A stretch of DNA of 64,000 nt, from positions 62,001 through 126,000 of the forward strand of contig NZ_PNHL01000005.1 of assembly GCF_002871795.1 (NCBI RefSeq), in the 5' to 3' direction. The stretch is from Brachybacterium sp. UMB0905. GTDB taxonomy: Bacteria; Actinomycetota; Actinomycetes; Actinomycetales; Dermabacteraceae. Positions 53,779-64,000 of the stretch are shown here, in pieces; the first letter of the stretch is position 1, and the number at the start of each line of letters is the position of its first letter. The position numbers and the translations under genes are program-made. The notes beneath the pieces are model-generated. The model saw only the letters and a program-made list of their open reading frames with translations. It was not told the origin of the DNA and searched no databases.

Positions 53779-54500
53779 GCCCGCAGTCCCCGCCGTCCCC
53801 GGAGTCCTCCCAGCCCTCGCCGCCCCGGCAGGAACCGCCGCCACCTGCGGCGCAGGGTGACCAGCAGTCGCGTCGCGGACTCGGCGCCGTGCTGCACGAG
53901 GAGGAGTTCTCCGTCGCTGCGGCGATCGGCGGCCCGCGCGGCATCGCCGAATCTGTGCTGCCCACCCTCGTGTTCGTGGTGCTGTACGTGACCACCCGCT
54001 CGGTGCCCTGGGCTGCCGGTGCGGCCGTGGGCGTCGTGCTCGTGATGCTGCTGCTGCGACTCGTGCAGCGCCAGAGTCTCTCGACCGTCATCGGCGGACT
54101 GCTGGGCGTGGGGATCGGAGCGGTGCTCGCAGTGCGCACCGGCGACGGTGAGGACTTCTACACCCCCGGCATCATCACCAACGCCGTGGCCTGCGTGGTC
54201 ACCATCGGCTCCATCCCCCTGGGCCACCCGCTGGTGGGCGTGATCGTAGGGATGCTCGACCCACGCGTGGCGCACTGGCGCGAGGATGCGGTGATGCGCC
54301 GCATCTACACCCGCGCCACCTGGCTGTTCGCGGCGCTGTACGGGGCGAAGGTCGCGGTGCAGCTGCCGCTGCTGCTGACCGGACAGGTCGCCGCCCTGGG
54401 GGTGGCGAAGATCGCTATGGGCCTGCCCGCCTTCGCCGTGATCACCTACCTCGTGTGGCTCATGCACCGCTCGGTGCTCCGGCGGCTCCAGCACGAATAG
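53775..54500 (+). CDS. DUF3159 membrane protein
   Basis: A 241-residue protein with about six membrane helices after a Pro/Ser-rich N-terminus. Typical parts are IAESVLPTLVFVVLYVTT, LVGVIVGM and the last helix AFAVITYLVWLMHRSVL. The family is actinobacterial and of unknown function. It overlaps DUF3710 by 4 nt (ATGA). In many relatives an amino-acid permease and two TrkA genes follow; here they are absent. Confidence 0.92.
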   Translation: MSPQSPPSPESSQPSPPRQEPPPPAAQGDQQSRRGLGAVLHEEEFSVAAAIGGPRGIAESVLPTLVFVVLYVTTRSVPWAAGAAVGVVLVMLLLRLVQRQSLSTVIGGLLGVGIGAVLAVRTGDGEDFYTPGIITNAVACVVTIGSIPLGHPLVGVIVGMLDPRVAHWREDAVMRRIYTRATWLFAALYGAKVAVQLPLLLTGQVAALGVAKIAMGLPAFAVITYLVWLMHRSVLRRLQHE

Positions 54501-54631
54501 TCTTCCTGGGCACCCTCCGTCCAGCCGATGAGATGATGGGGTGAGCCCGCGCCCGGCCAGGCCGCGTATCGCGGGCGTCGACCATCACCGCCAGCTCGAT
54601 CCCGCCAGTGCGCGGACGGAAGGGGAGCAGC

Positions 54632-55975
54632 ATGACCTCACCGGACCACCGCCCCGCCCCGACCGCCGCCGTGCCCGCCAGCCGGGTGCTGACGCTGACC
54701 GTCGGCCCGCCCGCGGCCGGCGGCACCTTCGTGGCCCGCCATGAGGGCCGCGTCGTCTTCGTCCGCGGCACCGCCCCCGGCGAGACGATCACCGCCCGTC
54801 TGCTCGAGGACCCGCAGGAGGCGGCGCAGGCCCGTTTCTGGCGAGCAGAGGCCCTGGATGTGCTCGAACCCGGCGTGGACCGGGTGCCGACGGTGTGGCC
54901 CGAAGCCGGGATCGACGGCGTGGGCGGCGCCGAATGGGCCCACATCGCCCTGCCCGCCCAGCGCCGGATCGCCAGCGAAGTCATGCAGGAGCTGTTGCGC
55001 CGCGCCGGGGTGAGCAGCTACGCGCTCGAGGACGTCCAGGTCGAACCGGCTCCGCATGATGGGGAGGGACTGGGCTGGCGCACCCGGATGCGCTTTGCGG
55101 TGGATGCCGATGGCGCGGTGGGCATGCGCGGGTGGCGCTCCCACGATGTGCGCCCGCTCGGCAGGAACCCCCTGGCCGCCGAGGCCATTCGAGACCTGAA
55201 TCTGGGGGAGTGGACCGCCCCCGAAGGGGTCGAGGCGATCGACGCCGTGGCCCCCTCGGCGGGACCGGCGAGCGTGGTGCTGCTGGGACGCGACCTCGAT
55301 CCCGAGAGCATCGAGATCCCCGAGACCTGGGGTGACGCCGATGTGGCGGTGCGCACCGCCAGGGGCCTGGTGCCGCTGCGCGGCGACGGGACTGTGCATG
55401 AACGCGTGGGGGAGCGCCTGTTCACGGTCAGCGCCACCGGGTTCTGGCAGTCGCATCGCCGGGCCGCGGAACTGCTGAGCGAGGTGGTCGAGGCGGCTCT
55501 GCAGGCCCCGCGCGGCGGCAGCGTCTGGGACCTGTATGGCGGAGTGGGCCTGTTCGCGGCGGTGGCCGCCGAGCAGGTGGGCAGCTCCGGCCGCGTTGCG
55601 ACCGTGGAGGGCAACCGCCGTGCCTCGCAGCTGGCCGCCCAGAACCTCGAGGACCTCCCGCAGGTCAGCGCCGCTACGGCGGATGTCACCGACTGGGTGA
55701 AGGCACGCCTGGGCACGGGGACGCCGCGGGCGGTGGTGGATGCGGTGGTGCTGGATCCGCCGCGCACTGGCGCCGGGGTTGAGCTCATGGAACTGCTCTC
55801 CCACGCCGTGCGGCGCCGCATCGTGTACGTCTCCTGCGAGCCCGCGACCCTGGCCCGCGACCTCGCGGCGATCGAGAAGCAGGGGTGGAAGGTGTCGGAT
55901 CTGCGGGCCTTCGGCCTGTTTCCGCACACCCACCATGTGGAGTCCGTCGCGGTGCTCGAGCGCGCCGACGCCTGA
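54632..55975 (+). CDS. Class I SAM-dependent RNA methyltransferase, TrmA/RlmD (m5U) family
   Basis: Methylates a uridine at C5 in tRNA or rRNA. There is an N-terminal TRAM-like OB domain (GTFVARHEGRVVFVRGTAPGE), then the Rossmann domain with WDLYGGVGLFA for SAM. VLDPPRTGAG precedes the catalytic loop with Cys in YVSCEPATLARDL. The N-terminal Cys cluster for a [4Fe-4S] site is absent. Length is 447 residues. AGGGGAG precedes the ATG at 54632. The target base is not known. It matches Rv2689c by family and by position near dxs. Confidence 0.92.
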   Translation: MTSPDHRPAPTAAVPASRVLTLTVGPPAAGGTFVARHEGRVVFVRGTAPGETITARLLEDPQEAAQARFWRAEALDVLEPGVDRVPTVWPEAGIDGVGGAEWAHIALPAQRRIASEVMQELLRRAGVSSYALEDVQVEPAPHDGEGLGWRTRMRFAVDADGAVGMRGWRSHDVRPLGRNPLAAEAIRDLNLGEWTAPEGVEAIDAVAPSAGPASVVLLGRDLDPESIEIPETWGDADVAVRTARGLVPLRGDGTVHERVGERLFTVSATGFWQSHRRAAELLSEVVEAALQAPRGGSVWDLYGGVGLFAAVAAEQVGSSGRVATVEGNRRASQLAAQNLEDLPQVSAATADVTDWVKARLGTGTPRAVVDAVVLDPPRTGAGVELMELLSHAVRRRIVYVSCEPATLARDLAAIEKQGWKVSDLRAFGLFPHTHHVESVAVLERADA

Positions 55976-56066
55976 CAGTGGGGCCTTCAGAGAGTGCCTG
56001 ACGTCGGCGCGTGACCTTTCCCGACGCGTCGCGCGGAGCGCTCCCCGCCGCCTTCGGATCATGCGT

Positions 56067-56095
56067 GCTACAGTTTATCTTGACGTCAAGATAAT
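56067..56095 (+). promoter_or_regulatory. acnA: acnA promoter with overlapping 20-bp palindromic operator
   Basis: TTATCTTGACGTCAAGATAA (56075-56094) is a perfect palindrome. It covers the spacer and -10 box of a promoter formed by GCTACA (56067-56072) and GATAAT (56090-56095), 17 nt apart. A dimeric regulator bound here would block RNA polymerase. A leader of about 100 nt follows. The binding protein is not identified; in Corynebacterium a TetR-type repressor, AcnR, controls aconitase. Confidence 0.7.
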
Positions 56096-56199
56096 TTGTG
56101 CCCCATCGCAGTTGCCCCCGCCCGGCCTCGATGCGATCCGAGCCGCGCGGCACGCCTACGATGGTGAGGTCCGTCCCGAACCGTGAGGAGTCCGCCCCG

Positions 56200-59007
<2,808 letters not shown>

Positions 59008-59013
59008 TCCGCA

Positions 59014-59046
59014 CGGGCCGACGGAGGCATTGCGCCCGTCGGCCCG
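59014..59046 (+). terminator. First acnA terminator
   Basis: An 11-bp perfect stem, CGGGCCGACGG with CCGTCGGCCCG, around an 11-nt loop, 7 nt after the stop. Confidence 0.8.
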
Positions 59047-59055
59047 GGTATCGCC

Positions 59056-59101
59056 AGTGCACCTGAGCCCCCGTGAGGGAGCTCAGGTGCACTCGTGTTT
59101 T
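59056..59101 (+). terminator. Second acnA terminator, with T-run
   Basis: A 13-bp perfect stem, AGTGCACCTGAGC (59056-59068) with GCTCAGGTGCACT (59081-59093), is followed by GTGTTTT, the classic intrinsic pattern. A further 7-bp hairpin (59105-59122) lies just after it. Confidence 0.9.
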
Positions 59102-59182
59102 CGCATGGGGAATCCTCCCCATCGCGGGTATGCCCTCGGGAAGCGATGATGGGTGAGAAACTCAGGTGATGAAAGAGCCGGG

Positions 59183-60316
59183 ATGATGATGACGTTCTAT
59201 GGGATGGATGTTCGGCAAGGCGAGCAGTATGCGCTCAGCCTGCGGGATCGCGGTGCCGAGCTCGGGCAGCTGCTAGCTTCACTGGCGCCGCTCGTGATGG
59301 ATGAGAACTCCTGGCGTGGACCGGACGCTGATGGGTTTCGCAATGGTTTTGATACGAACGTAGCTCGCCCGGGGATGGAGCTCAGCGGACGGATCAGGAG
59401 CTTCGGAGACGAGCTTGATCACCACATCCAGGAGCAGGACGAAGCCAGCGCCGCGCAAGATGATGGCTCGGGATCTGGTGCACCTTCCACTGGTAAAGAT
59501 GGCGGTGGCCATAGCCCCGGCACAGACGGACCTACAGATCCAGCGCCGGTCCCGGCGACAGATGGAGTCTCCCCTCACTCTGATGGCGATGACGGTGTGG
59601 GCAACGGGAACAATTCCGGCACCAGCTCCAGGACGGGCGCCGCTCCGGGGGACCCGCTGACACAGGAGGATGCTGACCGCATCCTCGAGGAGTACCAGGT
59701 CGAGGATGACGACATGATTGATTGGGAGCTCACCGGCTGGCAGCGAAAACTCGCCGAGTTGGCAGGTATGGACATCCCCGACCCTCGGCGAATTACCGCG
59801 ACGGAGGGAGAGCTGCTCGACAAGCTGGGGCCGCTGGGAAAGAAAGATTTTGCTGACAATACGGATAGGGCGTTTGTGGAGACAGAGCAGCGATACGGGG
59901 ATTCGCAGGGCAATGACCCCCATGTTCCTGAAGGCGGTGCACCATTTAACGATGATCACGCAGACGCGTTCCGTCATGCGTACGTCAATGCGCTGAGCGC
60001 TCGCGATCACGGTCAGGCGTGGGCGACCGACTACTGGACAGCGCATGAGCGCATTCCAGGTAACGATGCGGCACGTGAAGCAATGGACCTCTACAACAAT
60101 GAGGTGGGCCGGAGGATTGCGGCAGAGAATCCCGGTGCTAGCGATGCTGAGCTCGCTGACCTCGTGGAGCAAGCCGTTGCGAACGGCGAGATGGTGGTTA
60201 TCGACTCTCAGGGAAACTTGGTTCCTTCGAATGCTGTGACTGCTGAGCAGACCGGTGCCCCGGCCCCGGGGGCACCTGAAGCCCCGGGACATCCGCAGGA
60301 GCGGCAGACGAGTTGA
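59183..60316 (+). CDS. WXG100-like secreted effector with C-terminal DUF6973-type domain
   Basis: A modular 377-residue protein. Residues 1 to about 85 look like a WXG100/Esx helical hairpin with the turn SWRGPDAD. Residues about 86-155 are a Ser/Gly/Asp/Pro-rich linker. Residues about 160-350 form a separate domain with HADAFRHAYVNAL, TAHERIPGNDAAREAMDLYNNEVGRR and GEMVVIDSQGNLV, matching what I remember of DUF6973. This is the architecture of type VII secretion polymorphic toxins. The activity is unknown; the His residues of the DAFRHA region are candidates. Three ATGs are clustered (59183, 59186, 59189). Codon use is more AT-rich than in neighbours, which suggests transfer. It overlaps the lipoprotein gene. 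Confidence 0.75.
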   Translation: MMMTFYGMDVRQGEQYALSLRDRGAELGQLLASLAPLVMDENSWRGPDADGFRNGFDTNVARPGMELSGRIRSFGDELDHHIQEQDEASAAQDDGSGSGAPSTGKDGGGHSPGTDGPTDPAPVPATDGVSPHSDGDDGVGNGNNSGTSSRTGAAPGDPLTQEDADRILEEYQVEDDDMIDWELTGWQRKLAELAGMDIPDPRRITATEGELLDKLGPLGKKDFADNTDRAFVETEQRYGDSQGNDPHVPEGGAPFNDDHADAFRHAYVNALSARDHGQAWATDYWTAHERIPGNDAAREAMDLYNNEVGRRIAAENPGASDAELADLVEQAVANGEMVVIDSQGNLVPSNAVTAEQTGAPAPGAPEAPGHPQERQTS

Positions 60317-60795
60317 GCGACAGCGTGAAAAATTCTGGCAGGACGCGGCGATTGTCACGTCGTGACGCCCTGGCGGTGACGGTGCTCCTCGGAGTCGGCA
60401 CGATCCCCGGATGCTTTCCGAACAAACAGGTGGAGGACGATGTGAAGCTGCGATCGGACGAGAATGTGGATCAGGAGATCCTGCGGGTCTGGGAGGACGG
60501 CGGTGATGTGGCCTTGTCCGAGATCGTTGATACCTCCTTCGACGACCTCATGGTCTTCGCCGAGGGCGCGCGAGGGGAGGTCGTCAATGATGCGGCGGGG
60601 TTTCCCTTGATTTCCGGCACCTATTACACGTCGTCGACCCAGCTGTTCCTGCTGCGCGCTGGTGGACGAGCGGTGGACGCGATCATGGTTGCTGCGGACG
60701 TTTTCGACCACAGTTCCGCGCAGTCTGTCTACGACAGCACGGTCCGGCTGGTCGGCGTGGGGGGCCGAGAGCTGGTGCAGTTGAGGGACGGCTGA
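60313..60795 (+). CDS. Putative lipoprotein, candidate immunity protein
   Basis: A 160-residue protein starting with TTG inside a 4-nt TTGA overlap with the effector gene. The N-terminus carries a twin-arginine-like RRLSRRDALAVTVLLG and a lipobox ending at Cys34 (GTIPGC), so the mature protein should be lipid-anchored on the outer face of the membrane. The mature part (FDDLMVFAEGARGEV, ISGTYYTSSTQLFLLR) resembles small lipoprotein domains of unknown function. Tight coupling to the toxin-like gene suggests it protects the producer from an extracytoplasmic toxin; that is inference. Confidence 0.7.
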   Translation: MSDSVKNSGRTRRLSRRDALAVTVLLGVGTIPGCFPNKQVEDDVKLRSDENVDQEILRVWEDGGDVALSEIVDTSFDDLMVFAEGARGEVVNDAAGFPLISGTYYTSSTQLFLLRAGGRAVDAIMVAADVFDHSSAQSVYDSTVRLVGVGGRELVQLRDG

Positions 60796-60955
60796 CGCAC
60801 GTCGACCCAGGGCGCGTGCACGGCGGTGCAGACCCTGACGGGATGACGTAAATCCCCGGTGAAGATGTGCACAGATGTGATCATGCCTCGCGTCGGTACA
60901 GGTCAGGTGCCCGTACAGTGGGGCGGTCAGCACATCGGCCGAGGGAGGACAGCGC

Positions 60956-62920
60956 GTGACGAGCACTCGCGAGCACATCGCAGCGGTACGAGGCGAAGCC
61001 GCCGTGGCGCGGTCCTCCACCCGCCCTGCAGATCCCGCCAGCTTCGCGTTCCCGGGCGTGCTGCCCCAGGATGCGGCCGCGCTCGGCGCCCCCGCGGAGG
61101 TCGAGATCCCCGCGAATCCCGAACAGCTGCGGACGCTGCACCTCGACCAGCTGCCCGGGCTTGCCCGCACCCTTCGCCGTCGCCTGCTGGAGATCACCTC
61201 GGAGCATGGCGGGCACCTGGGCCCGAACCTCGGCGTCGTCGAGCTCACGATTGCCCTGCACCGCGAGTTCCGCTCCCCGCAGGAGCCGATCATCTTTGAC
61301 ACCGGCCACCAGGCCTACGTCCACAAGATGCTCACCGGCCGCCCCGACCTTGACGGTCTGCGCCGTGAGGGCGGCACCTCCGGCTACCCCGACCGTCGCG
61401 AATCCGCCCATGACGTGGTGGAGAACTCCCACGCCTCCGGCTCGATCGCCTGGGCGCATGGCATCGACCGTGCCCGCCGCCGCATCGGGCAGCGCGGCGT
61501 CACTGTCGCCGTGATCGGCGATGGTGCCCTGACCGGGGGCGTGAGCCTGGAGGCTCTGCATGAGCTGGCCGCCGACGTCGGCTCCGGTGCCGTGGTGGTC
61601 CTCAACGACAATACCCGCTCCTACGCCCCGACCATCGGCGGTCTCGCCGCCCACCTGCAGCAGCTGCGCGGTGGCGAGCTGCCTGCCGGAGCAGATCTGT
61701 TCACCGCCTTGGGCCTCACGTATCTCGGGCCCGTGGACGGGCACGACCATGCCGCTCTCGCCGATGTGCTCGCCCGCGCCCGCAGCGTCGCCGAGGACCC
61801 GGCGGCCGGTGCCGCGGTGGTCCACGTGGTCACCCGCAAGGGCGCCGGTTTCGACCGCGCTGAGGCCGATGCCCTCGACCACTGGCACGCCACCGGCCCC
61901 TTCGAGATCACCCCGCCCGCGCCCCCGGCGGCCGAGGACCCGGCCCCGCCCGCTGCCACCACCTGGACCGCGCGCCTGGGCGAGGCAGTGCTCGAGGCCG
62001 CCCGCGCCGATGAGCGCGTCATCGCCATCAGCGCCGCGATGGTGGACCCCGTCGGCCTCACCCCGATGCAGCGCAAGATGCCCGATCGGGTCCTCGATGT
62101 CGGCATCGCCGAGCAGCTCGCTCTTGGCACTGCCGCGGGGCTCTCCCGAGGTGGCGCGAAGCCGCTCGTCGCCCTCTACTCGACGTTCCTGAACCGGGCC
62201 TTCGACCAGATGCTGCTGGATGTTGCCCTGCACCACGAAGACGTCACCATCACGCTGGATCGCGCCGGCATCACCGGGGACGACGGGCCCAGCCACCACG
62301 GCATGTGGGACTTGGCCCTGGCCGCCCAGGTCCCCGGCGCGACCGTGTTCGCACCGCGCGATGGTGATCAGCTCGCCCGCGCCGTACCCGCGGCCCTCGC
62401 CACGCCGGGGCTGAGCCTCGTGCGCTTTCCCAAGGGCAAGGCCCCAGCTGCGCTGCCCGCGATCGAGACCCGCGAGGGGATCGACACGCTGCTGCGCACC
62501 GGCCCCGAGGCGGCCGATGCACCCGCAGACCCTGGAGCGCCGGACATCCTCGTCGTCTCGATCGGGGCGCTCGGCCACGCCGCCGTCGCCGCGGCCCGCG
62601 AGGTGGCCCGCGAGCACCCCGAGGCCCGGATCCACGTGATCGACCCCGTGCAGGCGCTGCCACTGCCGACGCCGCTGCTGAAGGCCGCCGTCCGTGCCCG
62701 CGCTGTGGTCACTACCGAGGACGGCGTGGTTGAGCGTGGCATCGGCGCAGCCCTCGTCCATGAGCTCACCACGCGCGCGACCCGCGAGCACCCCGCACCG
62801 CTGCTGCGCACCATCGGCGTGCCGCAGAGCTTCCCCCGACACGCGAAGCGTGAGGCCATCCTCGAACGCTGCGGCATGGACGCCGCCGGCATCGCCCGCA
62901 CCCTGCGCGAGGTGCTCTGA
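60956..62920 (+). CDS. dxs: 1-deoxy-D-xylulose-5-phosphate synthase
   Basis: First step of the MEP isoprenoid pathway (pyruvate plus glyceraldehyde 3-phosphate), thiamine diphosphate-dependent, 654 residues. The N-terminal ThDP domain has HLGPNLGVVELT, FDTGHQAYVHK and the GDGALTGG...LNDN Mg/ThDP motif. The pyrimidine domain has FLNRAFDQMLLDVALH and DRAGITGDDG. Two usual spots differ: VGIAEQH reads VGIAEQL (Leu388), and the N-terminus is about 40 residues longer than usual. GTG at 60956 has GGGAGG upstream; TACAGT (60914-60919) may be its -10 box. Confidence 0.92.
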   Translation: MTSTREHIAAVRGEAAVARSSTRPADPASFAFPGVLPQDAAALGAPAEVEIPANPEQLRTLHLDQLPGLARTLRRRLLEITSEHGGHLGPNLGVVELTIALHREFRSPQEPIIFDTGHQAYVHKMLTGRPDLDGLRREGGTSGYPDRRESAHDVVENSHASGSIAWAHGIDRARRRIGQRGVTVAVIGDGALTGGVSLEALHELAADVGSGAVVVLNDNTRSYAPTIGGLAAHLQQLRGGELPAGADLFTALGLTYLGPVDGHDHAALADVLARARSVAEDPAAGAAVVHVVTRKGAGFDRAEADALDHWHATGPFEITPPAPPAAEDPAPPAATTWTARLGEAVLEAARADERVIAISAAMVDPVGLTPMQRKMPDRVLDVGIAEQLALGTAAGLSRGGAKPLVALYSTFLNRAFDQMLLDVALHHEDVTITLDRAGITGDDGPSHHGMWDLALAAQVPGATVFAPRDGDQLARAVPAALATPGLSLVRFPKGKAPAALPAIETREGIDTLLRTGPEAADAPADPGAPDILVVSIGALGHAAVAAAREVAREHPEARIHVIDPVQALPLPTPLLKAAVRARAVVTTEDGVVERGIGAALVHELTTRATREHPAPLLRTIGVPQSFPRHAKREAILERCGMDAAGIARTLREVL

Positions 62921-62992
62921 GACCGGCCCGAGACCGCCGAGACCGGCCCTGCGCGCCTCGGTGCCCCTAGGATCCCGGCCCCAGCTGAGAGG

Positions 62993-62998
62993 TATATT
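62993..62998 (+). promoter_or_regulatory. Candidate -10 box for the GntP gene
   Basis: TATATT in otherwise GC-rich DNA, about 70 nt before the GTG of the permease. No matching -35 is seen. Confidence 0.35.
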
Positions 62999-63066
62999 CG
63001 CCACCGTCTGCGAGGCGACCGGCCTTGCCCCGACACCGCCGCACCTTCTCAGATCGGAGCCCCCAC

Positions 63067-64000
63067 GTGGATACCTGGGAACAGACCCTGGGGGCGGGAC
63101 CGCTGCTCGGCATCGCTGCCGCCGGTATCGCCCTGATCCTCCTGCTCATCATCAAGTTCAAGGTCCATGCCTTCGTCACCCTGGTGGTGGTCTCCGTGCT
63201 CACGGCGATCGTCGCGGGGATCCCCACCGGCGACCTCTATGAGGTGGTGATGGGCGGGTTCCGCAGCACCCTCGGGGACGTGGGCATCCTGGTCGGTCTC
63301 GGTGCGATGCTCGGCAAGCTCATCGAGCACTCCGGCGGCGCTCGGGTTCTCGCCGATTCGATGATCCGGATCTTCGGGGAACGACGGGCCCCGGTCGCCC
63401 TGGGCGCAGCCTCCCTGTTCCTTGGCTTCCCGATGTTCTTCGATGCCGGGCTTGTGGTCATGCTGCCGATCGTGTTCGCCGTTGCAGCGCGGCTGGGCGG
63501 ACCGATCCTGCTCTATGCGATGCCCACCGCGGTCGCGTTCAGCGTCATGCATGTCTTCGTCCCGCCGCACCCCGGTCCCGTGGCCGCCTCCACCTATTTC
63601 GGCACCAACCTCGGTCTGCTGATCCTCGCCGGCATCGTGGTCGCGGTCCCCACCTTCTACGTCACCGGCTACCTGTGGGGGAAGGTGTGCGGCCGCCGCT
63701 TCTCCTTCACGGACATTCCCGGGGCCATCTTCTCCACCGAGGATGACGCAGACGTGAAGAATCCGCCGTCGGCGCTCACGGTGATCGCCGTGCTCCTGCT
63801 GCCGATGCTGCTGATCTTCCTGAACACCGGCGTGGACTACGCCGCGACGGCAGGGTTCATCACCGGCGAGGAGACCTGGGCGCAGGTCTTCACCTTGCTT
63901 GGCAAGTCCGGGATCGCGCTGCTGATCTCGCTGCTGGTCGCCCTGGTGGTGCTGGGCAGTGCCCGCGGAGAATCCGGCAGTGCCCTGGAGAAGCTGGTGG
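63067..64000 (+). CDS. GntP-family gluconate:H+ symporter, 3' end beyond window
   Basis: The frame runs open from GTG at 63067 to the window edge (311 codons). It is highly hydrophobic: an N-terminal helix (LLGIAAAGIALILLLIIKF), then FVTLVVVSVLTAIVAGIP. The GntP signature is GLGAMLGKLIEHSGGARVLAD, followed by FLGFPMFFDAGLVVMLPI and VFVPPHPGPVAA. It imports gluconate or a related sugar acid with protons. The short gap after dxs holds a possible promoter. It is probably followed by gluconate kinase or regulator genes outside the window. Confidence 0.9.
   Translation, partial: MDTWEQTLGAGPLLGIAAAGIALILLLIIKFKVHAFVTLVVVSVLTAIVAGIPTGDLYEVVMGGFRSTLGDVGILVGLGAMLGKLIEHSGGARVLADSMIRIFGERRAPVALGAASLFLGFPMFFDAGLVVMLPIVFAVAARLGGPILLYAMPTAVAFSVMHVFVPPHPGPVAASTYFGTNLGLLILAGIVVAVPTFYVTGYLWGKVCGRRFSFTDIPGAIFSTEDDADVKNPPSALTVIAVLLLPMLLIFLNTGVDYAATAGFITGEETWAQVFTLLGKSGIALLISLLVALVVLGSARGESGSALEKLV

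Noticed and set aside
60881..63004. A 707-codon minus-strand frame opposite dxs
   Set aside because: It is a GC-driven shadow of dxs with no recognisable domain.

Overview
The window is high-GC DNA from an actinobacterium. The evidence is a bc1-aa3 respiratory supercomplex with a di-haem QcrC and CtaF, a sigA gene with a long Lys/Ala-rich N-terminus, SepH, a PknL-type kinase beside its Rv2175c-type partner, and several actinobacteria-specific DUF families (DUF3093, DUF3159, DUF3710, DUF4192, DUF4193, DUF5998, DUF7455). Gene order and many leaderless-looking promoters fit the Micrococcales. A Brachybacterium/Dermabacteraceae-like source is my guess; it is not proven by the sequence.

Layout. 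(1) 1-2691: end of ctaC, then ctaD and ctaF, on the + strand. (2) 2904-13190: an accessory block. It holds a small unknown gene, a sialic-acid scavenging cluster and a complete IS3-family element with terminal inverted repeats and a 3-bp target duplication. The cluster has two divergent operons. One encodes a cytoplasmic sialidase, a lyase of the NanA/DapA superfamily and a GntR/FCD regulator; the other encodes a binding lipoprotein, two permeases and a secreted sialidase. (3) 13416-17806: qcrB-qcrA-qcrC-ctaE on the - strand, the other half of the respiratory locus. The accessory block therefore sits exactly between the two convergent halves of the oxidase locus. (4) 18042-33210: trpD, an Lrp-type small protein, a DEDDh-GIY-YIG nuclease fusion, an acyl-CoA ligase, a ROK glucokinase, an esterase, plsC, class II aroG, pknL, the Rv2175c-like gene, a polyprenyl diphosphate synthase and a DUF4192 gene. 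This order closely follows Mycobacterium Rv2174-Rv2192. (5) 33262-44951: metX, a universal stress protein, sigA, a GNAT gene, a DUF7455 gene, topoisomerase subunit B, hisF, a phosphoesterase, a mutarotase and topoisomerase subunit A. (6) 45123-55975: a GNAT/CoA-ligase fusion, DUF5998, a phosphatase, sepH, DUF4193, DUF3093, dut, DUF3710, DUF3159 and an RNA m5U methyltransferase. (7) 56200-64000: acnA under a perfect palindromic operator, an accessory WXG100-like toxin/lipoprotein pair, dxs, and the start of a GntP-type permease cut by the window edge.

How the parts work together. Most of the window is conserved core: aerobic respiration, aromatic amino acid, His and Met synthesis, isoprenoid precursors, transcription, DNA topology and division. 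The accessory parts are the sialidase/ABC-transporter block with its IS element, and the two-gene locus at 59183-60795. The first would release sialic acid or sialylated glycan outside the cell, import it and cleave it further inside. The second looks like a type VII secretion effector with a lipid-anchored immunity protein. It is shut off from acnA by strong terminators and has visibly lower GC than its neighbours.

No tRNA, rRNA or CRISPR array was seen. Where I could test it, start codons were chosen by ribosome-binding site, by 4-nt overlap with the upstream gene, or by a -10 box 6-7 nt upstream (leaderless transcripts).
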